This document shows positions 1 through 10,833 of a stretch of 64,000 bases of DNA, one piece after another (the stretch's first letter is position 1; every line of letters starts with the position of its first letter). A program made the position numbers and the translations under genes. The notes beneath the pieces are model-generated. The model was given only the letters and a program-made list of their open reading frames with translations, was not told the DNA's origin and searched no databases. Source of the DNA: Rutpela maculata (lineage: Eukaryota; Arthropoda; Insecta; Coleoptera; Cerambycidae); the NCBI GenBank assembly GCA_936432065.2, contig OW386292.2, positions 99,467,829-99,531,828 of the forward strand. The letters run 5' to 3'.

Positions 1-2
1 TC

Positions 3-477
3 GGGCGTGCAGATAAAATTCATAAGGATTATTATCGACAAGATATTTTTTTAGATGGCATAACAAAAATGTCCAGATTATTGGAAACTGACCAGGGCTC
101 TGCCATCGACGATTCGGATGAAAAAGACAATTCTATCCAGGGGACATCGGAAACAATTCATGAAATATCTACTGAACGTTCACCCGAAGATGGACAAGGG
201 CTTTCAGTTGCGCGCCAAGAAACTAGGCAGATATTATTGGAAATTACTCGACAAGTCATGTAAACAAGATTCTCTCCACGGGACATTAGAAACAATTTAT
301 GAAGTATCGGATGAACATTTGCCTAGAGATGGACAAGACTATTCAAATATGCACCAAGAAACTGAGCATACCCAGACCAAATACAAGACTAAGAAAAGAC
401 AGCGACTCTTGGATAATCTATACAATTTTTTTACTGAAAATTGTTTCAACGTGCACAAAAACAAATCGCAATTTTGA
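3..477 (+). pseudogene. 3' part of an unrecognised coding region with a 139-bp internal duplication
   Basis: The frame is open from the window edge to a stop at 263, and a second frame is open from 118 to 477. I do not recognise the product. A block near 142-235 is repeated near 281-374, offset 139 bp. Both copies encode a peptide of the form G-T-x-E-T-I-x-E-(I/V)-S followed by DGQ and QET, but in different frames. This implies a tandem duplication of about 46 codons followed by a 1-nt shift. Composition is acidic and polar with no membrane segment. It could be the end of a multi-exon host or transposon gene lying mostly outside the window. Confidence 0.35.
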
Positions 478-479
478 GA

Positions 480-1076
480 TTTGTTGCTGAGTTTTGTACA
501 TGATATTATTATTGTTTTCAGAACAATGCGGAGTATTTAAGTATTAAGTTTTATGCGGGTATTTCATGAGGTTGTAATGATAATAATTGAAGTAGTAAGT
601 AGATAAAGGTGTTGTTACAAAAAAAAAAGTTGGTTTTGAGTAATTAACGTTTTATAAGATGTTTTCTTGCTACTTTTTTCTATTTGCTGGTTTTTATTGA
701 GATTTTCACAACTGTAAAGTGTTTGTAGTACCTACTTTTACATTAAATAAGAAAAGCATTTTGTTTGTTTAGCATTAAACGTACATGACACCTATATCCA
801 CTAGTTATTTTGTACGGCTTCAAAATATTACTAATGAATAAAAGTGTTATGTTAATATTATTATGTAAACTTAATCATTGTTTTGAAATTTTATACCTCC
901 AGTTCTCTCATTTAACATGCAGGGAAATTATTACTCTCGACTTCAGAAGGAATTGACGAAACAGTCCAAAATCTTTTACAAAAAAAATTGAGGCTAAAAT
1001 GAACTGAAAAAGAGAATTAAATTAAAAAAAAACTTGCAAAACAGGAAGAAACAAAAAAAGCTGCGCTAGGCCAGAC
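480..1076. other. AT-rich non-coding stretch
   Basis: I see no supported gene, RNA or repeat here. The part from about 900 to 1076 is A-rich and encodes short lysine-rich peptides that could be degraded sequence upstream of the YqaJ-like pseudogene. Confidence 0.5.
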
Positions 1077-1595
1077 ATGGATTATGGATCTGAAGCCAAC
1101 GAATCCTTATTAAATGAGGAAGAGTACAAACTTAAAGAAGAATTTTTGGGAAATCTAAAAAAGACTCAAAAAAGAAACCAGAGGGCAAAGTGGGAATCCA
1201 AAATGGATTCAAAAAAAGCAGTGCGAATAACTGCATCTAATTTTGGCCGTATTTGTAAGATGCGCCCAAGAACCTCTTGTGTAAACATTGTTAAAACATT
1301 AATTTATGATACTTTCCAATTAAACAAAGCAAAAAAAATATGGTACTGAAAGTGAATACTTTCCTATAGAAAAACTTCAAGAAACGAGGTTCAACAATGT
1401 GGCCTCTTTATTGATGAAAACAATTTTTTCTTGGGGCAAGCCCAGGTGGCCTTGTTGGGATGATGCAATCATTGAAATAAAATGTTCAGCGGTATTAGCA
1501 AAACTAACGCCCGAGCTAGGCGAAAAAAATAAAATTTGCGACATTCGAAAACGAAAAAGTTAACTTAAAAAAGAATAGTAATAATTATTACCACT
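1077..1595 (+). pseudogene. YqaJ-type recombinase/nuclease domain, 5' half of a split pseudogene
   Basis: The translation has the hallmark of arthropod YqaJ-like proteins: a stretch RITASNFGRI followed by a basic segment and a VKTLIYD-like helix (about 1219-1310). Further on, pieces resembling C-G-L-F-I-D-E-N, then a G-x-S-P-D/G-G-L motif, then I-I-E-I-K-C can be read at about 1390-1490, but in shifting frames. The acidic E-I-K-C element is part of the PD-(D/E)XK-type nuclease core known for this family. Several 1-nt shifts and stops make it a pseudogene. The reading continues after the errantivirus at 10518, so the retroelement landed inside this gene. In insects such domains are usually carried by repetitive, transposon-like genes. 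Confidence 0.6.
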
Positions 1596-1872
1596 AGTTA
1601 GGCATAGCCACAACGACCTACTCCATTATTCTTTTTATCTAATTACAACATTTACATGCATAATATATAATGTTAAGCAATCTGACCCGACCCACAAATA
1701 ATACAAACAATGATAAGTAATCATATAAATACTACATAATTTCTTATCCAAGTCAGTTCTAAATCTTACTTTATTGAGTTAAGTCAGGTTAGCTACGAAT
1801 AGTTGTAACCAAGTTTGTGAATAAATCAAATAAGTCAAAACACAGTTTTTGATTGTTAAGCATCCCTTAACT
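1596..1872 (+). repeat. 5' LTR of errantivirus
   Basis: This 277-bp repeat starts AGTTAGGCATAGCC and ends CATCCCTTAACT. It matches 10238-10513 except for about four differences (one extra T near 1643, plus substitutions near 1668, 1739 and 1774). AGTTA/TAACT forms the short inverted terminal repeat. Confidence 0.95.
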
Positions 1873-1886
1873 GGCGCAGTCGGCAG
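1872..1886 (+). promoter_or_regulatory. Primer-binding site, tRNA-Ser type
   Basis: TGGCGCAGTCGGCAG begins on the last base of the LTR, as in errantiviruses. It is complementary to the 3' end of an insect serine tRNA (acceptor ...CGACTGCGCCA). Confidence 0.8.
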
Positions 1887-2362
1887 TCCTTGTGCAATCG
1901 TAACCACCCCTTGGAGCAGAAGCTACAGAAGCAGTCTTCAGCGGAGTTTCTTTGAACGGAAAGGCAATTGGGCTAATCCGGCGTCAAAGATCTGGTCATT
2001 TTCATCCCTGTATGGTACAACGGAAGAAATTCAGACAGACAGAACAATTTTTGGTTTCAACCATTGGGCATAAGAAGAACCTCACATCACAAAATTTTGA
2101 AAATCAACATTCCCGTAAGTCTTTTATTCCTTTTCCACCCTCTGTTTAAGGATTGGTCCTGGAAACTTGATTATCCCTTTAATCTCTGTTTAAGATTAAT
2201 TCGGACTCAATCTTTGTCTATCGAAGACAGTAGTAAGAAAGAACTCATTAATTATAGGTCATTAGATTAGAACATTTCATAGAATTATTTTACAATAGAA
2301 TTATTTTACATAAACGAGACTAATTAACATTCATAAACACGTTCGATTTCTAATTAATAAAC

Positions 2363-3625
2363 ATGGCACATGCAAATGCTACATATCAATTGTTAAAAAT
2401 GTTTGTTGATATAATACCTGCCTACGATGGCAACCCAAATTATTTAAATGATTTTATTAGGTCAGGCGATCGTTTAATTACCAATTTCAGTGCAACTGAT
2501 AACCCAGTTCAAAACGAATTTTTAGTAGGTGCTATTAGAAGTAAGTTAATCAGACAAGCACGAACCGCAATCACATCACGCTTAGACATAACAGAATGGA
2601 AAGATATTAAAGAGATTTTGCTTGAAACATTTGGCGATACTAGAGATCTTCAAACTTTACAACAAGATCTATTAAAAATGTCTGTTGATCCACGCAAAGA
2701 AACATTAATGAATTTCAGTAATAGAATTCAAGAACACCAATCTCTCCTCATGTCAAAATTAAGTAATTCCGATTTTACAGCTGACATTAAAACAGCGTAT
2801 AGTACAATATATAACAGACTAAGTTTAGACACATATGTACGTAATTTTCCCATTAAATATCAACAAATGGTTAGAACTAAAGGTTTCGAAAAACTTCAAG
2901 ATGCAATTAATTTCGTTTCACAAGAACAACAATTTCAAACTTTCAAAGATTCTATCACCCCTCAAAACATTAACAAAAATCTTTTTAAAAATCCACCACA
3001 AGGAATTGTTCGTCCTAAGATATTTTATCCACCAGCACCAACTGTTCCAACACATCACATACCACCCCAATTTCAAACAACCCCAAGTCCCTATACTTCA
3101 TATAATTATAACAATCCTCCAAACCCTGCGGCATTTCGCCAAAACAATTTTACCACACCTCAACAATTCCAACAAAACATTCAAAAATCATCATTTCCAC
3201 GTACAAATGTATGGAAACCAGGTCAACACATCCCCTATCATAAACCAACACCTATGCAGACTTCTACCATCAATAGAACTGTAAACCCCTTTCACACTAA
3301 TACCTCGAATTCTCGTTTAAATAACCGAAGATTCCTAAACGATGAAGTAATGTTCCATAACGAAACAGACCCTACACCAACGCGACAAATATATAATCAT
3401 ATAACTAATAAACAAATTCCTACTTCATTAGAGGAAACTTTTCGAGACTTACAAATGACAATTCCCTTACAAGAACAAAATACACAACAAACTAACGATG
3501 ATGAACTTGAAAGAATACGTCAAGAAGAAGCAATCGAAGCAGAAACACGAGCAATTAATGAAGAATACGATGAAGGATTAAATCTAGATGAAGATTATGA
3601 TGAAAACAGATCAAATCTCACCTAA
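2363..3625 (+). CDS. gag: Errantivirus gag polyprotein (420 aa)
   Basis: This is an intact ORF, the first after the leader, starting at ATG 2363. The N-terminal 200 residues form a helical capsid-like region with a conserved tryptophan/LLETFGD stretch around residues 76-90. The middle (about 215-330) is rich in P, Q and N, and the C-terminus is very acidic. There is no CCHC knuckle, which is normal for errantivirus Gag. The 3' end overlaps the beginning of the pol region, where an ATG at 3600 opens a second frame. Gag packages the element RNA in the cytoplasm. It is the only undamaged gene of this element. Confidence 0.85.
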   Translation: MAHANATYQLLKMFVDIIPAYDGNPNYLNDFIRSGDRLITNFSATDNPVQNEFLVGAIRSKLIRQARTAITSRLDITEWKDIKEILLETFGDTRDLQTLQQDLLKMSVDPRKETLMNFSNRIQEHQSLLMSKLSNSDFTADIKTAYSTIYNRLSLDTYVRNFPIKYQQMVRTKGFEKLQDAINFVSQEQQFQTFKDSITPQNINKNLFKNPPQGIVRPKIFYPPAPTVPTHHIPPQFQTTPSPYTSYNYNNPPNPAAFRQNNFTTPQQFQQNIQKSSFPRTNVWKPGQHIPYHKPTPMQTSTINRTVNPFHTNTSNSRLNNRRFLNDEVMFHNETDPTPTRQIYNHITNKQIPTSLEETFRDLQMTIPLQEQNTQQTNDDELERIRQEEAIEAETRAINEEYDEGLNLDEDYDENRSNLT

Positions 3626-6600
3626 CGTCACATATATTGAACAAAACCCTGATGAACAACAATCTGAACCTGACGATTTCTATGACCGTTACAATGATTT
3701 CAACTACGCTGATTTTTTAGAACATCCTCTATCACCGAATCACAATCCTTAGTTGACTTACAAGTAAACTCCACATACTGTTCCTTACCTTACATTCAAC
3801 TACAATACCCCCCAATCAAACTTCTTCTAGATACTGGTAGTTCTCGTACAATTTTAAAACCATCTCTCATACAAAAATATTGCCCTACATCTATATATAA
3901 AAGCCCGGTAAAAATTAAAACAGGATCAGGACAATTAATAGTTGACTATCAAGCATACATACAATCACTCCCAGAATTAAATACAAGTGAAAACCTTAAT
4001 GTCATCCTTTACGATTTTCATGATTACTTTGACGGCGCTTTGGGTCTCGAAGATATAAAAAAATTAAAAATCAATATTTCTTTTGAAAATAACATAATCT
4101 ATAACAACTTCTTTCAACTACCAATTCACTTTCAACGTAATTATCCCACTCTTACAATTCCACAACAAGGAATACATCAAATAAAAATCCCCACTAAACT
4201 TCCCAACAATACAGAAATTTTGATAAATAAAGTTGCTCGCAAAATAATCTATATACCTGAATCAATCTCTAAAGTAACTAATGGAAACTTTTACATTGAA
4301 TTACACAATTACAATATTGACCCTACAACCTTTAATCTGGAACATCTTAAAATAAAACCCTTACACCCATACCACGTCTATAATTACAAAGTAACTTCAC
4401 CAAATATACAACACCCTGAGATCAATAACATCGATGCGCTTTTGCGAACTGATCACCTAAATTTGGAAGAAAAAACACAACTAATTACATTATGTCAAAA
4501 ATATTCTGACATATTTCACAAACCTGAAAACCCCCTCACCTTTACGAATTCAGTCAAACATGACATTAGAACAACAAACATTCATCCTATCTACACTAAA
4601 AGTTACCGCTTTCCTCACATTCACACATCTGAGGTAAACAAACAAATAACCGAAATGTTCAAAAACAATATAATCCGACACTCTCATAGCCCTTACTCTT
4701 CTCCAATATGGATAGTACCTAAAAAACTAGACGCATCCGGAAAACGAAAGTGGAGACTAGTAGTGGATTACCGGAAATTAAATGAAAAGACGGTTAACGA
4801 TAAATATCCAATCCCAAATATTAATGAAATTCTAGACAAACTGGGAAGATGTTCATACTTTTCAACAATAGACCTTGCCTCTGGCTTCCATCAGATTGAA
4901 ATGCACTCAGATTCAATCGAAAAACAGCTTTCTCAGCAAACAATGGTCATTACGAATTTATTCGCATGCCCTTCGGTCTTAAAAATGCACCTGCAACCTT
5001 TCAAAGATGCATGGACAACGTTCTAAAAGAACTCCAAAATAAAATTTGCATGGTATATATGGACGATATTATAGTATTTTCAAACGGATTACAAGAACAC
5101 ATTCAAAATTTAAAAATACTATTTGACACCTTTAGAAAAAATAAATTAAAAACCCAACTGGATAAATCTGAATTCCTACGAAAAGAAGTCAATTTTCTTG
5201 AACACATTATTACATAAAACGGCATTAAACCAAACTCAGATAAAATAAAAGCAATTCAAAATTTCCCAATTCCCAAAACAACAAAGGAAATCAAATCTTT
5301 CCTTGGACGTCTCGGATATTACCGAAAATTCATTAACAACTTCGCAAAAATAACTAAACCTCTCACTAATTGTCTAAAAAAAGATACTCCAATCATCATT
5401 GACGACAATTATAAAAATTGTTTTGAAACTTGCAAAAGTTTATTAATGAATGATCCAATACTAACTTACCCCGACTTCTCTAAACCATTAGAAATAACCA
5501 CTGATGCTTCTAATTTTGCAATCGGTTCCGTTCTGGCACAACAAGGAAAACCAATCTGCTATGCATCTCGTACCCTCAATCCAGCAGAAATTAATTATTC
5601 AACGATTGAGAAAGAACTTCTTTCTATCGCATGGCTTGCAAAACCTTTCGCCCTTACATTTACGGAACAAAATTTATCATCTACACCGATCATAAACCCC
5701 TTCAATGGCTCTTTTCATTGAAAGAACCAAATTCAAAACTAGTACGCTGGTGCCTCAAATTAGAAGAATATGATTATGAAATACGCTACAAAAAAGGAAA
5801 ATACAACGTAGTCGCTGACGCATTAAGTCGCATAAATACTGAACACTGTCACGTCAACGAAGCAAACCAACCAAATGACACATTTAGCACTGATGTCAAT
5901 CTCGACACAGATCGTGAATTAGAACGTATAATTGAAGAAATACTCGACGAACAAGATCAACAAAACGCTACGCATATTCAAATACCAAATTTACAACCAG
6001 CACAAAAAGATCCTAGACCAAACATTCAAACAACTCAAACTGTACATACAGCACACGAAGATCCAATTTTCACTTTACCCTACACAGAATATCCTGTCAA
6101 TCACTTTAAAAATCAAATTATTATAACTGAATCCAACACCACCTCTAGAGAAATCTGTGATTCACGCACTATTTTTTCTAAATTAAGACACTTCATCACA
6201 CTACGAACACACTTAGACGATGAATCCACCTTTCATTTTTTAAACGACCTTTATCTCTTTAGAAGGCAATACATGCTTTAAATTTTCTACCCCATCTCTT
6301 GAACGTAAAATTGGACGAATTTTTCGCACTTCCATGGCATTTCATCGAGATAAAAGACTAGTTATCTCATCAACACTTTTAGACGATGTCACTAATGAAA
6401 ACGAACAACAACGCATAATCAAATACTACCATCAAGGAAAAACATGCCACCGCGGTATGAAAGAAACAGCGAAATCCATTCAACGGATTTACTACTGGCC
6501 TAATGTACAAAAAGACGTAACTAACTACATCAACACTTGTCAAATTTGTTTAACATCTAAATATGACAGACATCCACAAAGGTTAAAACTCCAACACACA

Positions 6601-7844
6601 GAAACACCAACAGCCCCATTTCAAATCATTCATATCGACACATTTATTATTGACAAACTATTCTTCCTCACTATCTTTGACCCATTTTCCAAATTTGGTC
6701 AAGCATAACATCTAGAAAATAAAAATGGAATTTGTATTATGGAAAACCTATTACTATTCATTTCTCGCATGGGCATCCCCTTAAAAATAATTACAGACAA
6801 CGGTACTGAATTTAACAATCAGTTACTGAAAGACTTTTGCTTACTACATTCAATCGATTGTAATATACCTTGGTTCGTTGGGGTTCTATGATTTAAACTT
6901 GACTTGAGTTTTTACCATTTTTATTTTTAAAGATACATCATGGTACTTAGGACTACTTGTACCCTCGATGAGAGTTGACTAGTTTCTATAAATTATACTT
7001 ATTCTAATGCTAACCTAAATTACTTGTTGTGCTTACCTAGTATTTACATATATACAAATAATAATAACTAATACATAATATTGGGAGCTGTACTAGACTT
7101 GACCTAGTAAACAATTTAAACAATTAATTTCACTAATTGTTTTCATTTCATCATCCAGCACACGATCTTCACTTCTCAACTCCCTACCATTCTAATTCCA
7201 ATTCTCCAGTCGAACGTTTTCACTCAACACTAGGCGATTCAATTAGATGTCTTAAACAAGAACATCAAAAACCAACCAAGTATCTAATGACGCTTGCTGT
7301 CCTTCTCTACAACAATTCAATCCACTCCGTAACAAATATGATTCCATTTGACATAATACATGGACAAAAACACAATCCATTTGACCTAACACCACAAATG
7401 CTCATTTCCCAATATTTACAACAACATAAAACTAATCTTGATATTCTCCATAACAAAACTAAGGAACGAATAAAACAAGAGAAAAATAGAATCATTCCTA
7501 AACGAAATGAATCACTTGCCCAACCTGAACCCATTCCTGTAGACACAGAAATTTACATACGAACTGATAAGCGTACACCAAAATCAAAACCTAAATTTAC
7601 AAAAGCAATCGCTGTCACAGATAATGATCTTACCGTAAATACAACGCGCGGGAAAATTCACAAAAATCGTATACCTAAAACACGCAAAATAACACTTAAC
7701 CCCTTGTTACAGGAAAATGAAGAACCTAATGAAGATCCTCCTCTTCATAATGGGAATCAATCTAACATTAACCGATATAACCTTCGAAATCGTACTACAC
7801 CCAACCCTCTTCCTCAGTATAGGTCAACAAGTCCGAACAATTAG
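3600..7844 (+). pseudogene. pol: Errantivirus pol (protease, RT, RNase H, integrase), broken
   Basis: The protease active-site DTGS is at 3830-3841, in a frame open from 3713 to 5026. The reverse transcriptase YMDD is at 5056-5067, in another frame after a shift near 4930-4960. A TAA stop lies at 5215-5217. RNase H starts near 5446 with a TDAS motif, and a further shift near 5640 leads into 5631-6281. The integrase zinc finger (H-H-C-C) and first catalytic Asp lie in 6334-6708, which ends with a TAA. The TDNG aspartate lies just beyond, and the catalytic Glu is in the 7137-7844 frame. A 304-bp insertion (6859-7162) separates the last two catalytic residues. The usual polyprotein is single; here it is in at least five pieces. 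Confidence 0.88.
6859..7162. mobile_element. 304-bp solo-LTR-like insertion in the errantivirus integrase
   Basis: The segment begins TGTAATATACC and ends CCAGCACA (TG...CA), and is flanked by CGAT at 6855-6858 and 7163-7166. It is non-coding, AT-rich and breaks the integrase reading exactly between the two flanks. Ends, size and 4-bp duplication fit a solo LTR of another retroelement. A short SINE or MITE is less likely because no tail or inverted repeat is seen. Confidence 0.65.
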
Positions 7845-8393
7845 CCATTATCACACATTTACACATAAAATCGATATTGAACCTCTAATTGACGCATTCG
7901 AAAAAATTCAACCACTACTTAACGACATTGGTAGACAAGATTCCTTAAATAAAAAAGACATTGACATCTCTCTGATATTTCAACTTTTAAATAATCAAAC
8001 CATGATCAGACAAGAATTACAAAAAATTAAACCTCAAACATGAGTAAAGACAAAAAGAGCATTATTCAATTTTGTAGGAGACGTCGAACAAAAGCTTTTT
8101 GGTACCGCCACTGAAAAAGATATCGCAAATTTGCAAGCAAAAATCGATACTCTCTTATCAAATGAAAAAACATTAACAACTGAAGTAAACCTAAGAACCT
8201 CACTTCTTACCACCTTTGCAAATAAAACCACCGCTATATTAGATCGCATTCAGTTAAATCAAAATCATTTACTTAATTATATTAAATCTAGAAAAAGTGA
8301 ACATGATAGAGTGAAATTACTTAGAGAAGATAACATACTAAAACTACTAAGTTTACTATTTTCGTTTATTAATAATATTGGACAGTCGCAATT

Positions 8394-8579
8394 AAAATAA
8401 ATTTCATTTCATCTGTTTTATTCATAGAAACGGTTGAATATTCACTATAAATATATAATAAATACCGAACACGACCTAGACAATCGGCACTCGCTAGCGA
8501 TATCGGTTTGTGCGGATGTTATCTTCTCTAAGTAATTTCACTCTACCAATTTTCAACGACAAATCTTTATCAATCAAAT
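8394..8579. mobile_element. 186-bp insertion in env with 6-bp target duplication
   Basis: GCAATT occurs at 8388-8393 and 8580-8585. Insert plus one copy is 192 bp, a multiple of three, and the env frame is the same on both sides. The insert contains stops. Its 3' part (8516-8547) is an inverted copy of env sequence at 8305-8336 (31/32 matches), so it may derive from another errantivirus copy or from a local rearrangement. Confidence 0.5.
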
Positions 8580-8793
8580 GCAATTGCTCCTTTATTATTT
8601 TCAACAAATCGAACAGACTCTCACATTTTTAAGAATGAAAACTGTTAATTTTTTCCTATTAAGCCCAACAGAATTACAATCAATGATTCAACACTTACAA
8701 AAAATTTATCCTGTTAATTCAATTCCTCAATTTGAATTCACTCATTCTTACTATGAACTATTGAGACCAAATTATTTTCAAAAGGGATTTATA

Positions 8794-9391
8794 ACACAGG
8801 CCCACAAAAAAAAAAGTTGTCTGCGCCGCGGTATTGACCATACCTATCCCTTGTATTTTGACCCGCTGAACACGAATCAGACCTTAGTTTTTCCCCTATA
8901 CGTCAGGTTTTTTTTTTTAAAGCAAAAAAGTCTAATATTTATATATTTATTTGCTATTAAAAGAAAAACCTGACGTGCTGGTGAAAAACTAAGATCAAAT
9001 TCGTGTTCAGCGGCTTAAAATACAAGGGATAGATGTGGTTAGTACCCCCGCGCAGATGACTTTTTTTGTGGGATTGCGCCACACTGAGTGTGGCACAGTG
9101 GCAACCAAAAAAAAGTGGTCTGCGCGGGGGTACTGACCATACCTATCCCTTGTATTTTGAGCCGCTGAACACGAATCTGACCTTAGTTTTTCCCCTACAC
9201 GTCCGGTTTTTTTTTTAACAGCAAAAAAAGTCGTGTTGAATCGTGATATTTATATATTTATTTGCTGTTAAAAAAAACCTGACGTATAGGGGAAAAACTA
9301 AGGTCAGATTCATGTTCAGCGTTACAAAATACAAGGGATAGGTATGGTCAGTACCCCGGCGCAGACAACTTTTTTTTTTGTGGGCCTGTGT
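8794..9391. mobile_element. Tandem pair of palindromic foldback elements
   Basis: The block starts ACACAGGCCCACAAAAAAA and ends with its reverse complement. It consists of two head-to-tail palindromes, 8801-9072 and about 9107-9385. Each has arms of about 105 bp containing GTCTGCGC, then TACAAGGGATAG and CTAAGTTTTTC-like segments, around an AT-rich loop. The units are joined by a spacer with its own small hairpin (GCCACACTGAGTGTGGC). There is no coding capacity. It interrupts env. No clean target duplication is visible. Confidence 0.8.
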
Positions 9392-10227
9392 AATCTATGT
9401 TTCTTTGGATTTTCCAATTCTAACAGAAAACCTAAACCTAAACCTTTTCCACGTCATCCCTGTTCCTATAAAACATCTAACTATTATCCCTCCAAAATCA
9501 TACCTTCTTGTTGATTCCTTTGATAATCACCGATGGATCGACAATGCCCCAACACTGATTGAAGACAACATCTTCACAGACGACAAACTACTTTCCACTG
9601 AAGATTGTTTCGTCGACCTTTTGCGAAGCAGAAAGACTAAGCTATGCTCAATTACGATTATATTTTACCAGCAATGTCACACTGAACAAATTTCATCTAC
9701 TGAGTTCCTGGTTGTTCCTACTACCAACTGTTCTATACGATATTCTTGCAATCCAAGGATTTCCAATTACAAAACTATTCAACAATCAACAAAAATTGCC
9801 TTGACTGAAAGATGCCAATTTTTCATGAACAATGAAACTTTCATGTATGAAGAACCATACATTTCTTCAACTACATTCTTACTACCCAAAATTGATGATA
9901 TGATGATGGATAAAACACAATTAAGTCCTACACTCCATAACATTCCTATGAGAGAATTACATCAACTTACACATCAACTTCATCATCTTAAACCCATTTC
10001 CATTAAGGATCCACCTCGCGACCCCTGGAAATTCAATTATCTATGGCTGTTAATTCCCACTGCCATCCTTTTCTTCGGAATTCTTCTATGGACCAAGAAA
10101 AAGACCCTGAAGACACGAATTAACGTTATCTTCTCAAAAGCAAAAATGGACCATTCAGAAGGAGACATACCTATGGAAGACCTGTCAGCCGGTTTGCCTC
10201 TGTCCCCTCAGCCCCAGCTTCCATTTT

Positions 10228-10237
10228 AAGAGGGAGG
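10228..10237 (+). promoter_or_regulatory. Polypurine tract of errantivirus
   Basis: AAGAGGGAGG directly precedes the 3' LTR, the position of the plus-strand primer. Confidence 0.8.
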
Positions 10238-10513
10238 AGTTAGGCATAGCCACAACGACCTACTCCATTATTCTTTTTATCTAATACAACATTTACATGC
10301 ATAATATATCATGTTAAGCAATCTGACCCGACCCACAAATAATACAAACAATGATAAGTAATCATATAAATACTACATGATTTCTTATCCAAGTCAGTTC
10401 TAAATCTTACTTCATTGAGTTAAGTCAGGTTAGCTACGAATAGTTGTAACCAAGTTTGTGAATAAATCAAATAAGTCAAAACACAGTTTTTGATTGTTAA
10501 GCATCCCTTAACT
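10238..10513 (+). repeat. 3' LTR of errantivirus
   Basis: This 276-bp copy of the 5' LTR begins AGTTAGGC and ends CTTAACT. It is followed by the target duplication CACT at 10514-10517. Confidence 0.95.
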
Positions 10514-10517
10514 CACT

Positions 10518-10614
10518 ACCAAGTACAAGGCCAACTGGCAATAACAAAAAAAAAAACGTTTCTTCTGCATATGGGCACCTTTAAGAATGATAGTAGAAGA
10601 GGTACTTCTTAATT
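10518..10614 (+). pseudogene. YqaJ-type pseudogene, continuation after the retrovirus
   Basis: Directly after the target duplication the translation reads Y-Q-V-Q-G-Q-L-A-I-T-K, a motif that belongs to the nuclease core of YqaJ-like proteins and is expected downstream of the fragment at 1077-1595. The reading soon degrades and is cut by the foldback element at 10615. Together the two pieces date the retrovirus as younger than the loss or presence of this gene here. Confidence 0.6.
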
Positions 10615-10693
10615 ACACAGGTCTACAAAAAAAATCTGCTCCAAGGACTAAACCCATCATGCCTTCCTTATGTATTTTTGTGTGCAGAATCCG

Positions 10694-10829
10694 AATTTTC
10701 AATTTAAAATTTTTTTTACCGCGTAGATTTCGAGTAAATCCCGGTTTTTATCGTCGAAATGCGGTTTTTTGACAATTTTTGATGTTTACTCGAAATCTAC
10801 GCGGTAGAAAATTTTTTTAATTGAAAATT
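10694..10829. repeat. 136-bp palindrome
   Basis: Arms of about 45-50 bp containing ACCGCGTAGATTTCGAGTAAA and its inverse surround a loop of about 45 bp. This could be a small MITE inserted into the larger foldback or its original centre. Confidence 0.75.
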
Positions 10830-10833
10830 AAAT

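Larger units (their letters stand above)
7717..10229 (+). pseudogene. env: Errantivirus envelope gene, interrupted
   Basis: The N-terminal part is read from 7717 and overlaps the pol end. A TGA stop at 8041-8043 sits immediately before a basic furin-like site and a conserved fusion-peptide-like segment (about 8050-8110). The same frame then continues to 8400. After a 186-bp insertion it resumes at about 8580-8793. After the foldback pair it resumes in 9392-10229, which holds Cys residues, a membrane anchor of about 18 hydrophobic residues near 10033-10090 and a basic cytoplasmic tail. In intact relatives Env is a class of fusion glycoprotein. Here the stop and two insertions rule out a product. 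Confidence 0.8.
1596..10513 (+). mobile_element. Errantivirus-type (Ty3/Gypsy, env-bearing) endogenous retrovirus, full length but inactivated
   Basis: Two near-identical LTRs (1596-1872, 10238-10513) bound gag, pol and env regions in the canonical order. LTR ends are AGTTA...TAACT, as in the gypsy/17.6 group. The 4-bp target duplication CACT (1592-1595 and 10514-10517) is intact. A tRNA-Ser-type primer site follows the 5' LTR and a purine tract precedes the 3' LTR. The LTRs differ at about four positions, so the insertion is recent. Even so, pol carries several frameshifts and stops, env has an early stop, and three later insertions interrupt integrase and env. It lies inside the YqaJ pseudogene and is not expected to be functional. 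Confidence 0.93.

Noticed and set aside
2835..3284. 149-aa ORF overlapping errantivirus gag
   Set aside because: A shadow of gag in another frame; its His/Ile-rich composition follows from the gag codons.
7307..7546. Minus-strand 79-aa Cys-rich ORF
   Set aside because: Antisense of the integrase C-terminal region, with no independent support.
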